A DNA stretch of 37,135 nucleotides from NCBI GenBank assembly GCA_900660155.1, contig CABFPE010001109.1, positions 79,801 to 116,935 of the forward strand, in the 5' to 3' direction. The notes under the pieces are model-generated. The model worked only from the letters and a program-made list of their open reading frames with translations, had not been told where the DNA came from and searched no databases. Position 1 is the stretch's first letter; every line of letters begins with the position of its first letter. Origin of the DNA: Hofstenia miamia. Its lineage: Eukaryota > Xenacoelomorpha > Acoela > Hofsteniidae. This document shows positions 29,907 through 37,135 of this stretch, piece after piece. A program made the position numbers and the translations under genes.

Positions 29907-30990
29907 GGAATACATACACATGAAGCAACATTTGAACAGATAAAAGAAAGGAACCTATGAGCGTCACCAATCAATTTCAAAAAACTGTTGAAAAACTTTG
30001 ACAATGAAGATGAAGATTATGAGAAGAAGAAAATCATTGACCAAATCGCAAAAGCAGTAGCCAACCAATTTACAATAAATGAAAATAGAAATGCACAGAA
30101 GAAACTGACCTTTGAGAGTTCTATTTTACCAGAGAATATCAACAATGACATGATACCATGCAAGGCAACCTTGCCAAAATTTAATGGAGAGGTCGACAGC
30201 TATAATCCAATGTTCCTCAAATGGTTTCAAATGTTCAAAATTATGATGGCTGAGAGGAAGGTAAGCCAGCAAGCAGCAGCTGCGAGATTTCCACTATACC
30301 TTACAGGAGCAGCATCCCAACATTATTTACTGCTAGATACTGATACAAAACGAAATTACAAACTATTGATTGGAGACTTTGTAGAGTTTTATGAAAATGA
30401 AAGCTTCAAAAACCAGTACCAAATCATATTGAACTTGACAAAAATGAGAAAAACGGATGATATATGAAACTACATTCAGCAAGTGGAGTGACTAGTAGCA
30501 CTTAGCTCCAGAGGAAACAAATATTTGAAGTATGACCTCTTCTCACACATTTGCAAAGGAATGCCTAAGAACATTAGAACCCAATTTGAAATCAAATGTG
30601 ATGTGGATGACAGGCTAGAAAAGATGATAAGAAAGGCAGTGATAATCAACCTGACAATTGAAAACAATGCCTGCATCTATGAAAAAGTGGTATGGCACAA
30701 AGAAAAACCAATGGAATGGTGGAATAATTACAAGTCACAAACAGTGAATACCAAATCTTACAATGAAAATAAAATGGAAAAATTTATTAAAATAAAAGGA
30801 AAAGAGGGAAAGACGAAAAATGTAAGAGAAAGTGCTACAGTTGTAAAAAGAAGGGGCACAGAAAAGACAAGTGCAAAAACAGATCAATATGATCAGAGAA
30901 GAGGAGATGTACTATGAAGATGAAGATGTGTTTGAATCTGAATCAGAATTGGTCAAGGACACACAAACTGAAGACAAATTGGAAAACTAG
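29907..30990 (+). pseudogene. Copy D: gag capsid and nucleocapsid
   Basis: After the MITE, an acidic stretch (NFDNEDEDYEKKK) leads to capsid: KATLPKFNGEVDSY, QMFKIMMAERKVSQ, FPLYLTGAASQHYLL, NYKLLIGDFVEFYENESF. The C-terminal capsid half (SRGNKYLKYDLFSHICKGM) lies at 30525-30700. A zinc knuckle CYSCKKKGHRKDKC lies at 30833-30874 in a shifted frame. Gag ends with the acidic ESESELV region and TAG 30988-30990. Two TGAs interrupt it (DDI*NY, where copy B has CAA, and VE*LVAL, where copy B also has TGA). The acidic tail and knuckle fit RNA binding and particle assembly. Confidence 0.82.
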
Positions 30991-31640
30991 CTTGATTGCT
31001 GACTCTAAAAAACTGAGCACTGATAATGATTATGATGAACCTGGACAACATTAACACAATAATGATAACATTAAATGGAGTGATGACAAAGACGACAATC
31101 AATACAGGAGCTGCATCGTCTATTATAATGGATGAATGTGTGACAAAACTGATGTTTAAACAAGAAGACATTGAATGATCAAATAAAAGACTAATCAATG
31201 CATCTGGAGAATACAAAGATAAGAAAGGAAAGTTAAATGCAGTACAAATTAGAATAGCAAACACCACCTTTGAATAATCACTAGTAGTGATAGACACTCA
31301 CAACAGCTTGTTACCATACAAAGTGATACTGGGTGATGATTTTTTAACCAAGAACAGATGCATAATAAATTACTTAAATAGAACAATCAAGGTAAAGGAG
31401 GAGGAAATCAAAATTGAAGAACAAGAAGGCAAGCTGTCAACAATAACATTTGAACTAGAAGAAGAGGTAAAGCTGCAACCATATCAATGGAGGATGCATA
31501 CAATCCAAACAGGAGAGAAGATCACAGCAGACATAATGATCTATGACAACAAAGGAATTAACTCAAAGAGAGTATTGATGCCTCAAGCATGTGCGCCATA
31601 AAAAACAGAAAGGAAAGGATATCTATGCTGATGCTACAAA
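30991..31640 (+). pseudogene. Copy D: aspartic protease and linker
   Basis: In the -1 frame relative to gag, TTINTGAASSII appears at 31095-31130, with Asn replacing the catalytic Asp of the retropepsin D-T-G-A motif (31101-31109). LINASGEY, IRIANTTFE and KVILGDDFLTKNRCIINY follow. The linker KLQPYQWRMHTIQTGEKI and NKGINSKRVLMP matches copy B. Stops lie at IE*SNKR (TGT in copy B), FE*S (CAA in copy B) and early after the gag stop. Inactive by sequence. Confidence 0.78.
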
Positions 31641-31800
31641 TCACAATGTTAACATGAAGAAAACCAACATGAGAATACTTGGAAACTATGTCAAGTCTAG
31701 CATCAAAGCAATTTGGAAGGCAATGGAAGACATTGATGAGCAGAGTAGTTTGTATGGTCAATTTGCGGACTTACAAACAAAAACAGTAGGTACTCCACAC

Positions 31801-31872
31801 AGCAATTTTCGAGGGTGAGTGGACAAAAACCATTGATGTAGCAAGTACTCCCAACAGCTGATTCAAGGGCAT
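31801..31872 (+). repeat. Iterated ~15-nt motif in the protease-RT linker (copy D)
   Basis: AGCAATTTTCGAGGGTGA at 31801 and AGCTGATTCAAGGGCA at 31857 match the motif of the pol-ORF3 zone and occupy the place of the three units in copy B (13491-13606). Confidence 0.55.
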
Positions 31873-31959
31873 TGGGATAAAGGCAAATGGAGAAGACGAG
31901 TACAAGACATGACAGTTACTAGATGAGGAATATCAACATCTGAATGGGAAGCAATTGCA

Positions 31960-32990
31960 ACAACTTTGAGAAGTGTTAGAGAGACATAAACAAATATTCA
32001 ACTATAGAGAGATAAGCATGGGACAAGTGATAGGCAAGATGCACAAGATAGTTATGACAACAAACAAACCAATAGAACTGCTGGTGAGATGAGTAAATGA
32101 AAGACAAATACAACAGGATACTGAATGAACTGATCAACAACAAACTAATTCGACCTAGCAAAAGCCCATATGTGGCACTAACAGTGTTCATAAAGCAGGG
32201 AGAGAAGTACAGATTGTGCATAGACTTTCAGCAACTAAATGAAGAAAGACTCACTTCCAAGAATAGAAGACATGCTGTACAAAGCAATTAAGCACAAATA
32301 CTTTATGTTGCTATATCTATGTAAAGCATATTGGCAGGTGGGGATGGAAGAAGAAGATATTGAGAAAATGGCGTTCATTACACTATATGGGCTGTATGAA
32401 TGGATTTATATGGCATTCAGATTGTGTAATGAGCTGGTGACTTTCCAGAGATATATAATGAAGGTACTAAAGAACAAGAAACATAAAATGGAAGAAGGTG
32501 TGAATGCAGACATAGATGACATGATTGTGATGAGTAACACCATAGAAGAACACCTCAAAAAGCTGGAAAGGACACTTTCAATTTTAGAAAGAGCAGGCCT
32601 GCAAATCAACAGAAATAAATATGATATACTGAAGGAGAAGATCAAATTCTTGCAACAAGTAATAGAAAAATGGCAAATATGCATGAAGGATAAAGCAAGA
32701 GATATGATCCAGAAGATAGAGAAACTGAATAACAAGAAGGATATACAGAGGATAATGGGTTTCTTCAACTACTATGGAACATTCATACCTAACATTGCTG
32801 GACAAACTGCCAAAATGACACTACTAATGAGAAAGTTGGTACCTTTTATATGGACATGGCAGGAACAAGAGGAACTGGACAATATGAAAGAGGAACTAGC
32901 AAAACTACAATCAATGAACATGCTGGATTACAATGAGACATTCATTTTGGACTGTGATGCACGCAAGGTGGTGATTGAGGCAACACTAGG
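31960..32990 (+). pseudogene. Copy D: reverse transcriptase
   Basis: Ty3/Gypsy RT blocks in order: NELINNKLIRPSKSPYVAL, KYRLCIDFQQLNE, a short deletion, then LPRIEDMLYKAIKHKYF, LYLCKAYWQV, EWIYMAFRLCNEL and TFQRYI. ADIDDMIV follows at the YxDD site (32509-32520), then LQINRNKYDIL, IMGFFNYYGTFIPNIAG, PFIWTWQEQEELD and FILDCDA. A 306-codon open frame (32239-33159) covers most of the domain. Nevertheless the first catalytic Asp (LDL in the family and in copy B) is Tyr and the Tyr of YxDD is Asp, so it is inactive. A one-base shift separates the fingers from the palm near 32245. Confidence 0.9.
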
Positions 32991-33330
32991 ACAAATGAAA
33001 AACAACAAGGAAGTGCTGATACAATTCTTTAGCCACAAACTGAAGCCAAGCAAGGAGAAAATTGGCTTGACAAAACTAGAGATGTTAGCCCTATTTGAAA
33101 GCATCAAGAAATTTAGGCACTTTTTTAATCAGACAAGAATTCATGGTCCACACAGATAACAGCACTTGGCATGGTTGAAGAAGTTCTTGTGAGACAAATC
33201 AGGAATAGTGTCAAGATAGATCAAGTACCTAAACAAATTTACTTTCACCATTGAACACCAGAGAGGAACACTCCACACTAATGCGGATTTCTGGACCACA
33301 CTCCTGGAGTACGAAAAGAGATGCAGCCAA
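32991..33330 (+). pseudogene. Copy D: RNase H domain
   Basis: Continues the RT frame: IQFFSHKLKPSKEKIGLTKL, EMLALFESIKKFRHFF, then a frame change near 33140 to the VHTDN block. KFTFTIEHQRGTLHTNADFW ends it in another frame. The TDN and ADFW residues are the RNase H metal-binding and terminal positions of this family. The copy is shifted at least twice. Confidence 0.8.
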
Positions 33331-34402
33331 GGAAGCTGGTGAAAAAAACAATTCCAAATCTTACCACATACTGAGTATAAAAGGACTACCTGTAGTAATG
33401 AAGGAATGGATCCTGAAATTCAGGCCAATGGAGGCAATTATTACAGGCAAAGGGCCACAATTCAAAAGTGGTCTGCTTCAGTAAATGTCACAACTATTGG
33501 AAATAGTAAGCAAGAGAACAATGGCATACCACCCACGAGTGAATGGCGCAGTCCAAAGGCTGAACATGATGTTGATCAAGTTGATAAGAGTCACAACATC
33601 GAGAATAGGAGGACAGAAGTGATGAAATGTAATTAAAATGGTAGAGTATTTCTATAACATGTCCATACACTCGAAAATGGGCATAATGCCATTCAAGGTG
33701 ATGTTCAACTAAAGTGGGAAGATGGACAACAAATATGTGAATAAACTAATAAGCCAAATCACTGTGATACATGAAACGATGTGCCACAACATAAAGAAGT
33801 CTGCCATGAGACAACAACAAAATTACAATATAAAAATGTATGTTCATGCACATAAGATAGGCTACACAGTATATGCATTTACACCTGTAAAGTTAACAGA
33901 CACAAACCAGGTCTGAAAACTTAAAACAATTTGGTCAGGTCCATATATGATAATGTAAGTACTGCCAAATAATGAGTATATGCTAAGTAATGATAGATTA
34001 CTACATTTTCAAAATTTAAAATGAGTGACAGCAGACATTGAGGAAACTAGATTAGATGAAAATGCCAAATTTAAAATAAACTGAATTAACAGAAATGAGA
34101 TTATTTATGATATGAATGAGTTAGACAGTTTACCTGAAGAAGTTTTCAATGAAGAATTCAAAACAAATATCAGTGATGAAAACTTACAAACAAGAGTACT
34201 GCCAAGAAGGGCAGCCAGAGATAAATATGTATATGACCCTGAAGTGTGGGATTTAAACTTACTCACTGAATTTAGGCAATTCAAAAGAGATGCAACAACT
34301 GAGGAGCAAGAGAGTGTGCCACAACCAGAAGACAGAGGAAAGGGTAACATCCAATCCACAAAGGAGAATACAAAGGAGTTCTCAAACCAGACATCAATTT
34401 GA
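33331..34402 (+). pseudogene. Copy D: integrase with internal deletion, and pol tail
   Basis: The RNase H-integrase linker joins at about 33390 directly to VMKEWILKFRPMEAI. This skips the whole zinc module and the segment with the first catalytic Asp, about 600 bases present in copy B. The second Asp position reads ITGKGPQF (Gly) and the Glu position reads AVQRLN (Gln), so all three D,D-35-E residues are gone. The C-terminal part keeps YAFTPVKLTDTNQV, a WSGPY module near 33931 and LLHFQNLK. The acidic tail of pol contains LPRRAARDKYVYDPEVWD as in copy B and ends at 34402. TGAs occur at NQV*KLK (CGA in copy B) and at two Cys positions of copy B. Confidence 0.82.
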
Positions 34403-34812
34403 GGGTGAAAGAGATGAGAATGAAGCACTGACTAATTGACAGTGCAGAGTGAAGAGGCATCAACGTAGTCCCCAATGCCAATTTGAGGGCAGGGAGACAA
34501 AAAGACGAAATGCCACTCCCATTGGAGATCTGCAATGCCAATTCAAGGGCAAGCAAAGAACCAATGTTATTCCCAGAGATCTGTAAAGCTGATTTGAGGG
34601 CATGCAGAGAACTGATGCTAAGCAGTCCAACTTTCCCTCCAAAAGTCCACAACGCCAATTCAAGGGCAGTGTGACAAATGAAGTTTCCAGGGGAAGGTGT
34701 AGGTAGGGGAAGAACTGTACGCATACAAAGGCAATTCAAGGCTGATGTATCTATGGAACCCACAGCTGATCAATTGCTGAAAGAGTTAACTGTAAGTTGA
34801 TTCAAGAGCAAC
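34394..34812 (+). repeat. Iterated ~15-nt motif zone between pol and ORF3 (copy D)
   Basis: Seven units of the form GC(T/C)(G/A)ATTCAAGGGCA or with TTTGAGGG lie at about 34394, 34476, 34536, 34587, 34652, 34730 and 34796. In one frame some units read NANSRA or KADLRA, but the last units are in other frames. Copy B has the same layout. Confidence 0.72.
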
Positions 34813-36055
34813 TCAGTAGAGACCATCAGCATTGACTCACTTCACTGTGAGCTGAGCACCAGTAGACCATTAAGGATTATTCAGCTACACATCCTCTCAG
34901 AAATGACATCAGAAAGAACAGTCTGCTTGAAAGAAAGAGAACAAAGGATGTTGAAAATAGATGGAGAAACCCTGCACCCCTACTTCATGGGAACCTTAAA
35001 AATGAGAAACAATGCCTACAAAAAGCTGTCACCTGAAACAAAAGCTCACATCAGGAAGATATCAAAAACAGAGTCCAGGAATTTACAGATCACATTAGAT
35101 GCTAAGAAAAGACCAATGGTCAATGTCATTATAAGCTACCCAAGAGAGTTGAATGAGACACTTGAGAGACCATATATGCGTAGCACAGTGCATGTAATGT
35201 TTGATGAGAATTTCACACTTGAGACAGTGCAAGGAATTATGGCATACATAGATCAGGTAGCTGGGATACCAGAGATTAACTTTGACAAGGATAATTTAAT
35301 GATTATTCACATTCTAAAAGAAAAAGAATATAACAAAAATTTAGAAAAACAGCTAGATCAAACATTCAGAATGGCAAGAGTCCAGCAGATACAAATCATA
35401 ATCATCACAAGGACAACCCTCAGTGAAATTCCTGACTTTTTGCATGATCTAGCAATGCGGGTGGAGAACATCTTTCCATGGAAAGAAGAAGCAACAGACA
35501 CAAAGGTATTAGAGTTAATACACTTCAATCTACAAGTAGATTATTGGGTAGCAATCTGTAGGCTAATGCATAGCAATAGACTTATTCAAACAAACAAAGA
35601 CAATCAAAATGACAATGAATGCAGAAGGTGTAGAGAAAGCTAACACTTTATTTATCAAATGCAGCCTCATGGAGAGACAAGAGCACATCAGACAAATAGA
35701 AGAAATATGGAGAGAGATGAAGCTACAAAACAAAATGACTGAGAAATGGCCTAAAATAAATATAGAGGCACCATCCAAGAAATATCATAAAATGATAGAG
35801 GTAGCATTGACAGCAATAAATAGAGCATACATTCTAAATATGAACAAAGATTTTAAGAATATGATATTTGAAGAGAAAAATGCACCAGAAATTAGATTCA
35901 GGACATCTGCATTGTTGATAGCAATTTTTACAACAGAAGAAAAAGATCATAGATTACCAATATCAAGAGCAGGGCAGACTCATAATAAATAAAGCCAGAT
36001 GGGGAGAACAACAACCATAGAAATGGCAAATAAGACAGGAATCACACCAGAGACC
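34476..36055 (+). pseudogene. Copy D: third ORF downstream of pol
   Basis: The N-terminal part overlaps the iterated motif zone (NANSRASKEPMLFPEICKAD). A 246-codon open stretch from 34903 has GETLHPYFMGTLKMRNNAY, RPMVNVIISYPRELNE, YMRSTVHVMFDENFTLE, DNLMIIHILKEKEYNKN and LQVDYWVAICR. A frame shift near 35620 leads to a 127-codon stretch with RQIEEIWREMKLQNKMTEKW, IEAPSKKYHK and RTSALLIAIFTTEEKDHRLP. It stops at TAA 35990-35992, and similarity to ORF3 continues to about 36050, where the LTR fusion removes the C-terminal third. This copy holds the ~80 codons missing in copy B. No signal peptide, membrane span or known motif; function unknown. Confidence 0.75.
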
Positions 36056-36521
36056 TATAAATAGACTGATAACAAGACTGTGAATGTGTTACTAATTAAA
36101 TGTAAGTTAGGAAGCTGCAAGTAATTATCCATTTAATTATTTAAATTATTTAAAGCCAGTATTTTTTGGTAATGGCTAAATAAATATTTATTAGGCAGCT
36201 AGTAGCAGTGCCAGGTTGCAAGTACAAATTACACATTACAAATTGAGTTTAAGTAAGTTACATCCAGCCTTGAGGGTTGCCCTGAGTTGGGATAGGGAAC
36301 ACATAAGCTTCTTCATTGAGCTGAGATTTATAAACAATCCATCAGCAGTGGAGATGACTGAGTGTTGGAAGATTTGGAGATTGGTGTCAGTCAGAGGCCT
36401 CATAGGAGATCAGTCAATAAGGAAACTGCAGCATTTGATCCACACCTAAATAGTGTTCAATTACTATGGAGTTAATCAAAGTTAACTACAAGTGTAAAGA
36501 AAGACAAGCAGTTGATATAAG
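36056..36521 (+). repeat. Copy D: 3' chimeric repeat, LTR part, truncated
   Basis: TATAAATAG at 36056-36064 sits at the ORF3-LTR fusion, followed by the R/U5 side of LTR-I (GTAAGTTAGGAAGCTGCAAG, GGGATAGGGAACACATAAGC). It matches 26696-27161 and ends 83 bases before the LTR terminus that the 5' copy keeps. Confidence 0.78.
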
Positions 36522-36642
36522 TTTTGATTCTTAACACTATTACAATATTATCTCTAGTTAGTTTTACAGATATTTCTTTTAAATTGTAATCAATTTTATT
36601 TTAATGATTCACTGCAAATTTGCAGTCCAATGTTAAATTTAT
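36522..36642. other. Short AT-rich segment between copy D and the terminal LTR-I
   Basis: TTTTGATTCTTAACACTATT and onward; no similarity to the retroelements seen. Possibly host DNA. It ends AAATTTAT directly before the LTR. Confidence 0.5.
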
Positions 36643-37135
36643 TGTAATATCCTCTACTAGGCATTGTTACTGTTTATCCTTTGTCACTATATAACATTAG
36701 TTGTATCTTTGTAGGTATGGATTTACTAACTAGATACTGTTTAGCTTTTGTTTACTTCTGTTAACACAATGTAACTAGGTTTAACTATTCACTATTTAGA
36801 TGACAAAGCCATACAGCAATCTCTCCAAAGTTCAATAGTGGGCATCTGCCTGAAGCTGATCTGCACATTCAGTTTCACCAGTCTGTTGACTGGTTACTGT
36901 TACTAGGTGCTTAATTAATATTACATGTAGCAATTTCCAAAACATATTGGCTTTAATAAATAGTTTAATATTGAGCAGCTTCTTAACCTACATTTATTAA
37001 TAAGTACATGCTCTGTCACTTTATTGGTCATTTTATAGTCACTTTATTTGGATCTGAAATAGTAATAATATATTACCTAGGTTTTGGTCATCCAACTCTA
37101 TTTCGAATTTATATATTTTAATACATGTACTGAAT
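36643..37135 (-). repeat. LTR-I, 3' part (element orientation), cut by window end
   Basis: Begins TGTAATATCCTCTAC at 36643 and follows the LTR at 15185-16308 (AATATCCTCTACTAGGCATTG, CATCTGCCTGAAGCTGATCT). Its last 58 bases (37078-37135) are identical to bases 1-58. Joined to 59-572 it makes one LTR of 1007 bp. It is preceded by TTAT, the same four bases that follow position 572. Confidence 0.87.

Noticed and set aside
30467..30530. Nuclear stop-codon reassignment (TGA read as an amino acid)
   Set aside because: Aligned residues at TGA positions are mixed (Arg, Gln, Cys, Ser, Glu), TAA and TAG also interrupt the frames, and CpG decay of CGA explains the most frequent class.
34903..35992. ORF3 as an envelope gene
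   Set aside because: No signal peptide, cleavage site, fusion peptide or transmembrane anchor is visible in any copy, and the sequence is hydrophilic throughout.
1..37135. Direct terminal repeats as evidence of a phage or large DNA virus genome
   Set aside because: Content is LTR retrotransposon remnants with many stops and no capsid, terminase or polymerase of a DNA virus. The repeat lies inside an LTR.

Overview
The window is a eukaryotic, AT-rich, repeat-dominated stretch. An invertebrate animal is most likely, but no host gene, rRNA or tRNA is visible to fix the species. Nearly everything recognisable belongs to one clade of Ty3/Gypsy-like (Metaviridae) LTR retrotransposons, present as at least six nested, truncated and decayed copies (here called A to F), plus solo LTRs, one unrelated LTR and one MITE. 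No reading frame of a host gene could be supported.

Layout. Left half, minus strand: partial LTR-I (1-572); AT-rich spacer with an (AT)19 microsatellite; antisense fragment of a second LTR type, LTR-II (2240-3175); copy A (integrase fused to an ORF3 C-terminus, 3228-4872); LTR-I (4873-6024); copy B (ORF3, integrase, RNase H, RT, protease and Gag reading right to left, 6025-15184), whose ORF3 is split by a solo LTR-I with TTTC target duplications (6635-7767); LTR-I (15185-16308); copy C (ORF3 only, 16309-18263). Centre, plus strand: two LTR-II copies (18264-19636 and 19680-21412), the second followed by a primer-binding site and the start of gag (copy E), which runs into a 1000-N gap. Then AT-rich spacer, a partial LTR-I, and the minus-strand copy F (gag start, leader, primer-binding site, LTR-I, to 26049). 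Right half, plus strand: copy D, from a chimeric terminal repeat (26343-27244) through gag (split by a foreign LTR and a MITE), protease, RT, RNase H, a deleted integrase and ORF3 to a second copy of the chimeric repeat (35703-36521). The window ends in LTR-I (36643-37135).

The family architecture inferred across copies is LTR, PBS, gag (basic N-terminus, coiled coil, capsid, one CX2CX4HX4C knuckle), stop, pol in the -1 frame (PR, RT, RNase H, IN with GPY module, acidic tail), a long third ORF that is not envelope-like, purine tract, LTR. ORF3 runs up to the LTR, its TAG stop lying in the first LTR bases. It is the most interesting coding feature here and I cannot assign it to any known family.

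Other notable points: the first and last 58 bases are identical, and joining the ends makes one complete LTR-I flanked by TTAT on both sides. LTR-II carries a long reading frame kept open in three copies, one with an in-frame 426-bp tandem duplication. A roughly 15-base motif is scattered in two pol/ORF3 zones regardless of reading frame. CGA codons have repeatedly decayed to TGA or CAA, which looks like recoding but is better explained by CpG deamination. All pol copies visible are broken; nothing here appears able to mobilise by itself.
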